From Mesobacillus subterraneus (lineage in GTDB: Bacteria; Bacillota; Bacilli; Bacillales; Cytobacillaceae): DNA of 64,000 nt. The position numbers and the translations under genes were made by a program. Shown one piece after another: positions 18,332 through 26,953 of the stretch (positions are counted from its first letter, which is position 1; every line of letters begins with the position of its first letter). The notes under the pieces are model-generated. The model was not told the origin of the DNA. It did no database searches and saw only the letters and a list, made by a program, of their open reading frames with translations. The stretch lies in NCBI RefSeq assembly GCF_000934845.1, contig NZ_JXIQ01000016.1, forward strand, positions 62,001 through 126,000, in the 5' to 3' direction.

Positions 18332-20522
18332 TTATGTTTTTTTAAGAGTAAAAGAAAGGGATTTGACGTCCAGGCTGTTTGGCCCTATATATGCTGTAAA
18401 TAATCCTGGATCACTTTTATACTCCGTGTTGGCATGATGATATTTAAGCATATCTTCAGTAATGGTGAATGTAATTTTCTCCAACTGCCCTGGTTCCAAT
18501 CCAATTTTTTTAAATGCTTTCAATTCTTTGATAGGTCTAACTACCTCACCTGACATGTCTCGGAGATAAAGTTGAACAGTTTCTTCACCGAAAACACTAC
18601 CTGTATTTTTTATAGTCACAGAAACAGTGATTGATGAATCAGGATTGAATTCGTCTGATGAGATAGCAGGATTACTGTACTCAAAGCATGAATAACTTAG
18701 ACCAAATCCGAAAGGAAACAGTGGGCTATTAGGTATATCAAGATATTTTGAGACATAAGCCTGATCATCTTCATCATTTGCCTTTGGGCGGCCAGTGTTA
18801 AAGCTATTATAGTAAACAGGAATCTGACCAACTGAATAAGGGAATGACATTGACAAGCGTCCAGAGGGATTTATATCGCCGAATAAAATGTCAGCAACTG
18901 CTACGCCACCCTCAGTTCCAGGGTACCAAGCTTCAAGAACTGCATCTGCTTCATCAATTACTCCATGAAGATCAAGCGGCCGCCCATTGAAGAGGACTGC
19001 TACCATTGGTTTTCCAAGTGCATGAAGCTTCCTGACCAGTTCAATCTGGACTCGCGGCAGTTTGATATTAGCCCTGCAGTTGGCTTCTCCGCTCATTTCT
19101 GATTTCTCCCCGAGTGCTAGGACCAGGATATCTGCTCCCTTTGCAATTTCAATAGCAGCTATTAATTGTTCTTCAGTCCCCACATCTATTTCACAGCCTT
19201 TGGAGCTGAGAACGAGAGAGGTATCAATTTTTTTCAAGACACCTTCACGGAGTGTCACTGCGTCTTCTCTTTTACCATGCCAAGACCAGGATCCCAGAAT
19301 ATCGCTGTTTTCAGCAAACGGACCAATAAGTGCAATTTTCTGATTAGACTTTAATGGAAGTACTCCATTGTTTTTTAACAATACACAGGATTTTGCTGCA
19401 ACTTCTCGTGCTATCTTCCTATTAGTATTAGAAAGAACGACTTCTTTTTCCTTATCTACGTCGGCTCCTCTGTATGGATTCTCGAATAATCCTAATTTAG
19501 CTTTTAACTGAAGAATACGGAGAACGGCTTCATCTATGAGATTCTCCTCTAACACTCCATTGTCGATAAGCTTTTTCAGGTTGTTTACATAGCAGTGTGT
19601 CATCATGTCAATATCAACACCCGCTTCGATTGCAAGCAAGGCCGCTTCCGTTTCATCGCTTGCGACACCATGGTCGATCATCTCTCTGATGGCATCCCAA
19701 TCGGATATCAAAACCCCTTCAAAACCCCTTCAAAACCCCTTCAAAACCCCACTCATCTCGCAAAATACCACGCATCAGGGGTTTATTTCCAGTTGCCGGA
19801 ATTCCGTCTACAGTATTGAAAGAAGTCATGACCATCTCACAGCCTTCCTCAAGAGCAGCCTTATAGGCAGGAAGATATTGTTCACGAAGTGTTCTTTCAG
19901 ACATATCGACTGTATTATAATCACGTCCTCCTTCAGCGGCACCATATGCTGCGAAGTGCTTGACACATGCGGCAACCCGTGTATAGTCATTTGTTAAATC
20001 AGAACCCTGGAAACCACGTACGAAGGCTCTTGCAAATAGACTGTTTAAGTATGGATCTTCACCGGTAGATTCCATTACTCGTCCCCACCGCGGATCGCGA
20101 ACCAAATCAACCATGGGAGCGAAGGTAACATGAACTCCGGATACTGCTGCTTCATGCGCCGCAATTGATGCTGACTTTTCGGCTAATTCAGCATCCCATG
20201 AACAGCCGATTGCAAGCGGAATGGGGAAGATGGTTTTGAAGCCGTGTACTACATCAGCCATAAATAATAAAGGAATGCCGTTTCTGTTTTCTTCTAAATA
20301 TTTCTTTTGGATTCTAATTATTTCTTTTGCACCTGATGCACCAAGCACAGAACCTGAATTTCTAACTATTTCTTCTGATATCCCCATTTCTTCAAGTGGT
20401 CCTGTTATTTTCCCTCCATCAGAAGCTCCCTTATAAAACGGAGTTGCTAATTGGATAAGTTGGCTAATTTTTTCCTCTAAAGTCATTTTATTTAATATTT
20501 CTCCGATTTTAACGTGAGCCAT
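18332..20522 (-). pseudogene. GH3 beta-glucosidase gene interrupted by tandem-repeat frameshift
   Basis: Two adjacent reading frames, 20522-19719 (267 residues) and 19711-18332 (459 residues), make one GH3 enzyme. The first ends RDEWGFEGVLKGF then stop; the second resumes as ISDWDAIREMIDH. The unbroken motif would read GFEGVLISDWDA, where the Asp of SDW is the GH3 nucleophile. The break is 22 extra bases (two surplus 11-bp units); removing them leaves exactly 723 codons. Other GH3 signs are FAPMVDLVRDPRWGR, KHFAAYGA and the C-terminal fibronectin-like domain. In beta-1,2-glucan pathways the GH3 enzyme hydrolyses sophorose. As written the protein is inactive unless the repeat contracts. An assembly or sequencing error is possible. 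Confidence 0.88.
19710..19750. repeat. 11-bp tandem repeat inside the GH3 gene
   Basis: Three contiguous copies of AAAACCCCTTC (plus strand) at 19710-19720, 19721-19731 and 19732-19742, then 8 bases of a fourth. In the GH3 reading direction the unit is GAAGGGGTTTT. One copy gives an open frame; each extra copy shifts the frame and brings in TGA. Confidence 0.95.
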
Positions 20523-20538
20523 CTATATTCCTCCAATC

Positions 20539-20558
20539 TTATCGAAACGTTTCGATAA
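20539..20558. promoter_or_regulatory. Candidate LacI-family operator
   Basis: TTATCGAAACGTTTCGATAA is a perfect 20-bp palindrome with a central CG, the usual form of LacI-family sites. It sits 16 bp before the GH3 start and just downstream of the -10 box, so a bound repressor would block transcription of GH3 and GH94. The LacI-type gene at 13866 is the obvious candidate regulator. Confidence 0.75.
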
Positions 20559-20562
20559 TGAA

Positions 20563-20591
20563 ATTATAAACGCTTACACATATGCAGTCAA
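20563..20591 (-). promoter_or_regulatory. Sigma-A promoter of GH3-GH94 operon
   Basis: Read on the minus strand: TTGACT, 17 bases, TATAAT, a near-consensus vegetative promoter. The palindromic operator starts about 4 bp after the -10 box. Confidence 0.8.
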
Positions 20592-20773
20592 CGAATTATC
20601 AACGGTTTTATTATGTTTTTAAACAGTTCAAAATTGCGTCACAAAATAGTCGTTAATTAATTCTAATGTCTGGAATATTTGATTTGACCATTAAATAAAA
20701 ACTAACAAATTACAAAAATCAAGTTCCTTAACTTTCAAAATTTTAGGTGTTCTCGTTATTCCAAGAAGCTTGA

Positions 20774-20808
20774 AAAACAGCCCGAATTCACAGAATTCGG
20801 GCTGTTTT
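20774..20808. terminator. Strong bidirectional terminator
   Basis: A 16-bp perfect stem (AAAACAGCCCGAATTC with GAATTCGGGCTGTTTT) around a 3-base loop, with T runs in both directions. It ends the minus-strand reductase gene at 20815 and insulates it from the GH3 promoter region. Confidence 0.92.
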
Positions 20809-20814
20809 TTCCTG

Positions 20815-21828
20815 CTAGAAGTCGGTTGGGTTAATCTTCACAATGGTTCTGCCGCGGTTTTCGCCTTTTAAAATGCGTGTAAGGACGGCTGGCAATTCTT
20901 CCAATGACACTTCACTTTTGATGGTATCCAACAGTCCCTCCGGCTTCAAATCTGTGGCCATTCGCTGCCATAGAAGCTTTCTTGTTTTCATCGGGCAGTA
21001 TACGGAATCGATGCCAAGGAGGTTGATTCCTCTCAGGATGAACGGGAATACCGTTGTTTGGACGTCTGTTCCGCCGGTCAACCCGCTGACTGCGACTGAA
21101 CCGTTGTAATCGAGCTTAGGCAGGATGGCCGACAATGTCTTGCCGCCAACTGGGTCGACAGCCGCTGCCCATAACTGCTTATCAAGAGGTTTTATTTTTT
21201 CTCCGACTAATTCTTCCCGGCTGATGATCTCTGCTGCCCCGATTTTACGGAGGTATTCATGCTCTGATTGTTTTCCTGTGCTCGCTACCACGTGATACCC
21301 GCGTTTGGCGAGCATCGCGACTGCTACGCTGCCAACTCCGCCGGTTGCTCCTGTCACAAGGACTTTTCCTTTTTCCGGAGTTAGACCGTTTTCTTCCAGT
21401 CGATGGACAGACAAGGCTGCCGTAAATCCCGCGGTTCCGAAAACCATTGCTTCTTTTAAAGTAAGACCTTCAGGCAATGGGACAATCCAATCCCCTGGTA
21501 TCCTCGAATACTCGCTGTACCCACCATAGTGGGAAACACCTATCTCATAGCTGGTCGCAATCACTGCCTCCCCTTCCTTGAAACGGCTGTCGTCAGAGGA
21601 GACAACTGTCCCGGCAAGGTCGATTCCAGGGATGAAAGGGTAAGACCTAACAATCTTGCCGTTTGGGATGCTCGCCAGCCCATCCTTATAGTTGACACTG
21701 GAATAGGCGACTTTGATCAGCACATCTCCTTCAGGAAGGTCCTTCTGTTGAATCATCCTTACTTCAGCAGAAAAATCCTCTTCCTTTTTGTTTACGATAA
21801 AAGCTTTGAAATTGTCCATAATTCCCAA
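20815..21828 (-). CDS. YhdH/YhfP-family quinone oxidoreductase (acrylyl-CoA reductase-like)
   Basis: A 337-residue zinc-independent medium-chain dehydrogenase. The N-terminal GroES-like part has YKDGLASIPNGKIVRSYPFIPGIDLAGTV, and the NADPH-binding fold has VLVTGATGGVGSVAVAMLAKRGYHVVASTGK (about residues 150-180). This signature belongs to the YhdH/AcuI/YhfP family; AcuI reduces acryloyl-CoA to propionyl-CoA, and others reduce quinones or enones. The physiological substrate here cannot be told. It stands alone, facing away from the redox operon, with its own terminator. Confidence 0.9.
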   Translation of the reverse strand: MGIMDNFKAFIVNKKEEDFSAEVRMIQQKDLPEGDVLIKVAYSSVNYKDGLASIPNGKIVRSYPFIPGIDLAGTVVSSDDSRFKEGEAVIATSYEIGVSHYGGYSEYSRIPGDWIVPLPEGLTLKEAMVFGTAGFTAALSVHRLEENGLTPEKGKVLVTGATGGVGSVAVAMLAKRGYHVVASTGKQSEHEYLRKIGAAEIISREELVGEKIKPLDKQLWAAAVDPVGGKTLSAILPKLDYNGSVAVSGLTGGTDVQTTVFPFILRGINLLGIDSVYCPMKTRKLLWQRMATDLKPEGLLDTIKSEVSLEELPAVLTRILKGENRGRTIVKINPTDF

Positions 21829-22145
21829 CCTTTCTTGGCTTGATAGTTCTAGTATAAGGAAAACTTTGCCTTGCTACTAATAACTCCACTTTACTAAATA
21901 GAATTGTTAACTCCGACGAAAACTTATTACGATTTTGTGTCCAGTTAGAATGGTGTGACGGACTTCACATATCTTTTAATCTGCCTCCCTTAAGATTTAG
22001 GTACGTAAGGTGTTCAGTGAGGGTAGGGCTGGAAAATAGGAGCCTATCAATTTTTCACTATCCACAATTTATTTACAATTTCACCCTATTTTATCTGTTT
22101 TTCCTATTTTTTAAATCGAGTACGATTTTACTGGAGGTAGCAAGC
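21829..22145. promoter_or_regulatory. Intergenic region between divergent genes, with Fnr-type site
   Basis: This 317-bp stretch separates the reductase gene (minus) from the redox operon (plus). It contains the Fnr-like site and -10 box described separately, then an untranslated leader of about 140 bases before TTG 22146. An upstream in-frame GTG at 22017 was rejected because it lacks a ribosome site and adds a non-homologous Phe/Leu-rich stretch. Confidence 0.6.
21954..21996 (+). promoter_or_regulatory. Fnr/Crp-type box with class II promoter spacing
   Basis: TGTGA-CGGACT-TCACA at 21954-21969 matches the Bacillus Fnr consensus TGTGA-N6-TCACA in both half sites. TAAGAT at 21991-21996 can serve as the -10 box, putting the start near 22003 and the site centre at about -41.5, the classic activating position. 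Expression under oxygen limitation is the natural reading. Crp-family paralogues with the same consensus are an alternative. Confidence 0.7.
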
Positions 22146-23315
22146 TTGTATAAATTCGAGAAATCCTTTTACTCCAAAACAAGTATGTATTCCTTTGTCG
22201 CTGTGATGATTTTATTTTTCTCTATGTGGTTTTCCACTTCAAACTTTGTCCATATTGACATGGCGCTTTTGGGATATGCCATTTCGTCAGCGGTTTTCGC
22301 GATTGGCTTGACAATCAGGATGAGCTTCTGGATGTGGCGCAAAGCGACGAACAGAGTGGCTAAACGAAGCATCGGGAATCTTTTTACGAAAGAAAGAATG
22401 AAACGGAATGGAAAAGCGCTAGTCAGAACATTGATCGATAACATCATCTTGCAGAAATTCATTTTTAAGCGCGGATTATACCGTGGGATTCAGCACTTGA
22501 TGATTTCATGGGGCTGTATCATTTCATTTGGGATCACTTTCGGATTGACGTTTGGATGGATGCGCTTCGACTTGATCGATTCGGAAACATACCAAATTAT
22601 CGTGTTCGATATGCCAACCATCACGATGGCAGCGGACGGGATTTTTGCAGAAATAGTCTACAACGGCCTGAATATCGGAGCGATTATGGTGTTAATCGGC
22701 ACGGGGATGGCCCTTTACCGACGGATTACTGACTACGATGTAAAGGTCACACAGCGCTTCGAGTTCGATATTTTGCCATTGATTATTCTGTTGGCAGTAA
22801 CAGTTACAGGGTTGTTCTTAACCATCATGTACACTTTCCTGGGTGGCTGGATGCACCATTATATGTCATTGATTCACCAGGTTACAGTTATCATTATGCT
22901 AATGTACTTTCCGTTTGGTAAATTATTTCACGTGCCAATAAGACCGCTCGCTACAGCTGTACCAATGAGTTATCAAGAGGTGATAAAGGTGGATACAAAA
23001 TCATGTAAAAGCTGCGGACAGCCATACAGCAATGATGACCAGATCGCGGATGTCCAGGCTATTTTAAAAAGCCAAAATTTCGATTTGCAGCTTGCTGATG
23101 GCACCTATCTTTCCGATTACTGCACAGGCTGCCGCCGGAGGATGAGGGCAATGAAGCAAATGAATCTTGAATCTCCACAAGGAAACCCATACGGACCAGT
23201 AAACACAAATAATGGAATTCACTTATCAGGCTTCAGCAAAAAACGCTCGGAAGAGTTCTATGGACTTGACCAGGATGCAAAGGAGGAAAAAATCGATGAA
23301 CCAATATCTCGTTAA
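22146..23315 (+). CDS. Cytochrome b-like membrane subunit with C-terminal Cys motifs
   Basis: TTG at 22146 follows GGAGG by 9 bases and starts a 389-residue protein. It has about six membrane segments and histidines placed like heme ligands (RGIQHLMISW, GGWMHHYMSLIHQ, FGKLFHVPI), resembling NarI/HdrC-type quinone-reactive subunits. The cytoplasmic C-terminus carries two CxxC pairs, SCKSCGQ and YCTGCRR, about 45 residues apart, which could bind zinc or an iron-sulfur centre. It overlaps the catalytic gene by 20 bp, so it is probably the membrane anchor passing electrons to or from quinone. The heme assignment is inference. Confidence 0.75.
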   Translation: MYKFEKSFYSKTSMYSFVAVMILFFSMWFSTSNFVHIDMALLGYAISSAVFAIGLTIRMSFWMWRKATNRVAKRSIGNLFTKERMKRNGKALVRTLIDNIILQKFIFKRGLYRGIQHLMISWGCIISFGITFGLTFGWMRFDLIDSETYQIIVFDMPTITMAADGIFAEIVYNGLNIGAIMVLIGTGMALYRRITDYDVKVTQRFEFDILPLIILLAVTVTGLFLTIMYTFLGGWMHHYMSLIHQVTVIIMLMYFPFGKLFHVPIRPLATAVPMSYQEVIKVDTKSCKSCGQPYSNDDQIADVQAILKSQNFDLQLADGTYLSDYCTGCRRRMRAMKQMNLESPQGNPYGPVNTNNGIHLSGFSKKRSEEFYGLDQDAKEEKIDEPISR

Positions 23316-25425
23316 AGAAGGCGTAAAGAACCAGATTCGCAAAGGGGAAAAGCTTGTCTCAACGCATTGCTGCTATTGTGGCATGCAGTGTGGCATGCAC
23401 ATTCGTGTTGATGAAAAGAACAATAAGGTTGTCGGTGTGGAACCACGTTATGACTGGGTTTTAACAAAAGGGAAAATGTGCCCAAAAGGGGTAACGGCTT
23501 ACCAGACAATTGATCACCCAGACCGCATTAAGACCCCTTTGATTAAAAAGAACGGCCAGTTCGTCGAAGCAACTTGGGAGGAAGCGCTGGACTTGATTGA
23601 AAGCAAATATCGAGGACTCCAGGAAAATTACGGGAAAGATGCAATCGGCGTTTACGGCGGCGTATCGATGACGAATGAAAAATGTTACCTTGTCGGCAAA
23701 TACGCCCGCGTAGGTCTTGGAACTCGCTATATTGATTACAATGGTCGCTATTGCATGAGTTCTGCTGCTGGTGGTTTTAACAAAACGCTTGGAATGGACC
23801 GCGGCTCAACACTTCCTTGGACGGAGCTTGAGCATTCAGATACCTTTTTTATGGCAGGATCCAACACTGCGGAATGCCACCCGACAAGCATTCAGTGGTT
23901 TTGGAAAGCGAAGGATAAAGGTGCGAAATTTATCGTCGCTGACCCTCGGGAAACGACAACTGCCCGCTTGGCAGACGTTCACCTCGATCTTCTGCCAGGA
24001 ACAGATGCAGCGCTGGCAAATGGCATCATGCATCTTTTGATTAAGCATGATTATGTCGATCACGAGTATGTCCGGGAACGCTGCAATAATTTCGAAGAAC
24101 TAAAAGAAATGACAGCCAAATTCACCCCAGAATATACGGCGAAAATTACCCGTGTGGCAGAAGAAAAAATTATCAAGGCTGCACACATCTTTGGGAAATC
24201 TCCTCGTTCAGTCGTCATGTTTGCGCGCGGAGCGGAACAGCAGACTGCGGGTGTTGATAACGTAAGCTTATACACATCCATGGCATTACTAAGAGGACAA
24301 ATCGGAAAATTCGCTTCAGGTGTGGCTACTTTTACCGGTCAGGGCAATGGCCAGGGCGGTCGCGAACACGGACAGAAGGCAGATGCTCTTCCCGGATACC
24401 GTAAAATTGCAAATCCTCAGGATGTGGAGCATGTTGCAGGAGTTTGGGGCATCAAGCCAGAAGAAATGCCGAAAGAGGGCGTATCTGCATATGAAATGTT
24501 CCATCTAATGCAAAACAAGACGATCCGCGCTTTGCATGTCATCTGCTCGAATCCGGTTGTTTCATCGCCAAATATCAACTATGTCCAAGATTCATTAGAG
24601 AAGCTCGACTTCTTGGTTGTAAATGATTTCTTTATGTCAGAAACAGCGGAGCTAGCGGATGTCGTACTTCCGGCTGCAACCTGGGCTGAAGATGAGGGAA
24701 CAACAACGAACATCGAAGGACGTGTGATCAGAATTCGTAAAGTAGTCGAGCCACTTGGCGAATCGAAGACTGACTGGGAAATCATGAGCTTGATTGCAGA
24801 ACGGCTAGGAAAAGGAAAATACTTTGACTACAACGAACCAAGAGAGATTTTTGACGAGCTTCGGCTTGCTTCAAAAGGCGGAAAAGCAGACTACTTTGGG
24901 GTAACTTACGAAAAAATTGATGAGCAGGATGGCGTTTTCTGGCCAGCACCTACGGAAGACCACAAAGGAACTCCATCGGTATTCCAGGAGCGTTTCGCGA
25001 CGGAAGATGGAAAAGCTAACTTGGCGGTCTGTGATTTTAAAGGACCGTCAGAAGTTCAATCCAAGGATTATCCATTATGGCTGACAACAGGACGTGTCGT
25101 CTATCACTATTTAACTGGCAATCAGACAAGACGCGTTGATTTCCTGATGGAGCAATGCTCTGAGCCATTCGTAGAAATGCATCCTGAATTAGCTAGCCGG
25201 TACCAGGTCGAGAACGGGGAAAAAGTGAAGCTTTCCACCCCGCGCGGCGAGATGATCACTCCGGTAAAAATTACAAAAGCAATCCGTAAAGACACAATGT
25301 TCGTCCCTTACCATTGGGGGAAAAAGCTATCAGTCAATCAATTGACCAGTCCGGCCTTGGATCCATATTCGCGGATGCCTGAATTTAAAGTCTGTGCTGT
25401 AAAACTCGAAAAGCTGACTAAATAG
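23296..25425 (+). CDS. Molybdopterin oxidoreductase, NasC/Fdh-like catalytic subunit
   Basis: ATG at 23296, with AAAGGAGG upstream, gives 709 residues. The N-terminus binds one [4Fe-4S] cluster: CCYCGMQC at 25-32 and C62 in GKMCPKG. The Mo ligand is probably Cys153 in GRYCMSSAAGG, the form found in assimilatory nitrate reductases and related formate dehydrogenases. Other bis-MGD family signs are VADPRETTTARLADVHL, TGQGNGQGGREHGQKADALPGYR-type sequence and a C-terminal molydopterin-binding fold (LTTGRVVYHYLTGNQTRR). No Tat signal is present, so it is cytoplasmic. Substrate is unknown: nitrate and formate are both possible. It is translationally coupled to the cytochrome gene before and the ferredoxin after. 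Confidence 0.88.
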   Translation: MNQYLVKEGVKNQIRKGEKLVSTHCCYCGMQCGMHIRVDEKNNKVVGVEPRYDWVLTKGKMCPKGVTAYQTIDHPDRIKTPLIKKNGQFVEATWEEALDLIESKYRGLQENYGKDAIGVYGGVSMTNEKCYLVGKYARVGLGTRYIDYNGRYCMSSAAGGFNKTLGMDRGSTLPWTELEHSDTFFMAGSNTAECHPTSIQWFWKAKDKGAKFIVADPRETTTARLADVHLDLLPGTDAALANGIMHLLIKHDYVDHEYVRERCNNFEELKEMTAKFTPEYTAKITRVAEEKIIKAAHIFGKSPRSVVMFARGAEQQTAGVDNVSLYTSMALLRGQIGKFASGVATFTGQGNGQGGREHGQKADALPGYRKIANPQDVEHVAGVWGIKPEEMPKEGVSAYEMFHLMQNKTIRALHVICSNPVVSSPNINYVQDSLEKLDFLVVNDFFMSETAELADVVLPAATWAEDEGTTTNIEGRVIRIRKVVEPLGESKTDWEIMSLIAERLGKGKYFDYNEPREIFDELRLASKGGKADYFGVTYEKIDEQDGVFWPAPTEDHKGTPSVFQERFATEDGKANLAVCDFKGPSEVQSKDYPLWLTTGRVVYHYLTGNQTRRVDFLMEQCSEPFVEMHPELASRYQVENGEKVKLSTPRGEMITPVKITKAIRKDTMFVPYHWGKKLSVNQLTSPALDPYSRMPEFKVCAVKLEKLTK

Positions 25426-25439
25426 GAGGAACGGCTGTT

Positions 25440-25991
25440 ATGAATAAAATTATGTACCTGGAATTTGAACGCTGTATTGGCTGCCGTGCCTGCCAGGCAG
25501 CCTGCCGAGAGTGTGGCGACCATGATGCAAAAGAACGGAACTTTGTAGAATATGTTGACTTTACCGAATCCCGCCAGACCTTCCCGATGCTGTGCATGCA
25601 ATGTAAAGACCCGGCATGTGCCCGCGTCTGCCCGGCAAACGCGATCCAGATCACGGAAGAAGGCGTCGTGCTTTCGGCAATGGAAGAAAAATGCATCGGC
25701 TGCCGCAACTGTACGTTCGGCTGTCCATTCGGTATCCCTAAGTTTGATTTCGAAACGAACAAAATGTACAAATGCGATATGTGCTATGATCGAACACGTA
25801 ACGATATCGCGCCAATGTGTGCATCTGTTTGTCCAAGTGATGCAATTCGCTTCATCGACTTTGAAGAAATGCAGCAATTGCGCAGAAAACGTACGCAGAT
25901 GAATCTTGTCGAAGGCAAAAAGCCGCAAGAAGGCAACAAATGGGATTATGTACCGGAATTTTTCGGTGTTTATACAGATTCACAATCATAA
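25440..25991 (+). CDS. Four-cluster [4Fe-4S] ferredoxin subunit (DmsB/NrfC type)
   Basis: A 183-residue protein with four Cys clusters: CIGCRACQAACREC, CMQCKDPACARVCP, CIGCRNCTFGCPFG, and CDMCYDRTRNDIAPMCASVCP. This is the electron-wire subunit that joins the Mo subunit to a membrane quinone protein in DMSO-reductase family complexes. No signal peptide, in keeping with a cytoplasmic catalytic subunit. ATG has AGGAGG upstream, 14 bp after the catalytic gene. Confidence 0.92.
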   Translation: MNKIMYLEFERCIGCRACQAACRECGDHDAKERNFVEYVDFTESRQTFPMLCMQCKDPACARVCPANAIQITEEGVVLSAMEEKCIGCRNCTFGCPFGIPKFDFETNKMYKCDMCYDRTRNDIAPMCASVCPSDAIRFIDFEEMQQLRRKRTQMNLVEGKKPQEGNKWDYVPEFFGVYTDSQS

Positions 25992-26020
25992 TTCATAAGA
26001 TTCGTCTCCGTCTTTTATGA

Positions 26021-26160
26021 TATTGGCGAAAATCTGATTTTATTGGCGGTTTTCACAAGTTTATTGGCGAAAAAATAATTTTATTGGCGAAAACCAAGAT
26101 TTATTGGCGAAAATAAAATTATATTGGCGAACTGGAAATTTTCAATGATTTTTTCCAGTT
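26021..26160 (+). repeat. 140-bp element: six phased TATTGGCGA copies plus hairpin
   Basis: TATTGGCGA (second copy ends GGCGG) begins at 26021, 26041, 26062, 26082, 26102 and 26122, a spacing of 20 or 21 bp or two helical turns. The element ends in a hairpin, AACTGGAAA at 26130-26138 with TTTCCAGTT at 26152-26160. A same-length inverted copy lies at 46699-46838. Here it fills the gap between the ferredoxin and Mrp genes inside the operon, where it could act as a protein-binding array or shape the mRNA. Confidence 0.93.
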
Positions 26161-26194
26161 TGATTTTAAAGAAAGTCAAAAAGAGGTGGTTAAC

Positions 26195-26935
26195 ATGCTT
26201 AAAGGTAATGTCCTGGCGGTGGCAAGCGGAAAAGGTGGAGTCGGCAAGTCTTCGTTATCGGTTAATCTTGCACTCGCATTGCAAAAGCTTGGCAAGTCAG
26301 TGGCGATCATTGACCTTGATATATATGGATTCAGTATCCCGAAAATCCTGAATATAGATACCAAACCAAAAACGTTCAACGGAAAAATCATCCCGGTTGA
26401 GGCGTACGGCATTAAAGTAATGTCCATGGGCTTCCTTGTGAAGGATAATGAACCGATTGTTTGGCGCGGACCGATGCTTGGAAAAATGATTCAGCACTTT
26501 ACCGAGGATGTGCTGTGGGGAGAAATGGATTATTTTATCCTCGATATGCCGCCTGGAACGGGGGATGTTGCGCTTGATATGCACCTGATGATCCCGCAGA
26601 GCAAGGAACTCGTCGTGACCACTCCGCACAAAGCGGCCTCCTTCGTTGCGGAACGCGCAGGTTCGATGGCGATCAAGAGCAAGCATGAGGTCATCGGCGT
26701 GGTTGAGAATATGTCCTACTTCAAACCGGAAGACAGCGAACAGAAGTATTATATTTTCGGCAAAGGCGGCGGGGAGGAGCTGGCTGCACAGCTTGGCACG
26801 GAATTGCTGGGGCAGCTGCCGATCCAGGAAGCAGATGGAGAGAGTGAGACTCCAGCGATTGCGGCGGAAAACACGCTGCTTTTCAAGGAATATCTGAATC
26901 TGGCAGAAAACATCGATGCGAGGTTTCAGCTTTAG
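26195..26935 (+). CDS. Mrp/NBP35-family P-loop ATPase
   Basis: ATG at 26195 (GAGGTGG upstream) gives a 246-residue protein with the deviant Walker A AVASGKGGVGKSSLSVNLA near residues 7-25, DLDIYGFSIPKIL, and WGEMDYFILDMPPGTGD near 110. This is the Mrp/ApbC/NBP35 group, which carries Fe-S clusters to apo-proteins. The CxxC metal pair found in many members is not evident, so it is a compact form. Its place among Fe-S and Mo genes points to a dedicated maturation factor for this complex; that is inference. Confidence 0.88.
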   Translation: MLKGNVLAVASGKGGVGKSSLSVNLALALQKLGKSVAIIDLDIYGFSIPKILNIDTKPKTFNGKIIPVEAYGIKVMSMGFLVKDNEPIVWRGPMLGKMIQHFTEDVLWGEMDYFILDMPPGTGDVALDMHLMIPQSKELVVTTPHKAASFVAERAGSMAIKSKHEVIGVVENMSYFKPEDSEQKYYIFGKGGGEELAAQLGTELLGQLPIQEADGESETPAIAAENTLLFKEYLNLAENIDARFQL

Positions 26936-26953
26936 GAACAGGAGGATTTACCG

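Noticed and set aside
18332-20522. Programmed frameshift in the GH3 gene
   Set aside because: The gap needs a 22-base skip rather than a one-base slip, and the extra bases are plain tandem copies.
25338-25928. 196-codon open frame on the minus strand
   Set aside because: It lies antisense to the ferredoxin gene, whose Cys codons open the opposite frame. It has no ribosome site and a Cys/His/Phe-rich product without a recognisable family.
26021-26160. 20-bp-phased array as a CRISPR or plasmid iteron origin
   Set aside because: The repeat is only 9 bp with about 11-bp spacers, there is no cas or rep gene, and the same element recurs at several chromosomal sites.
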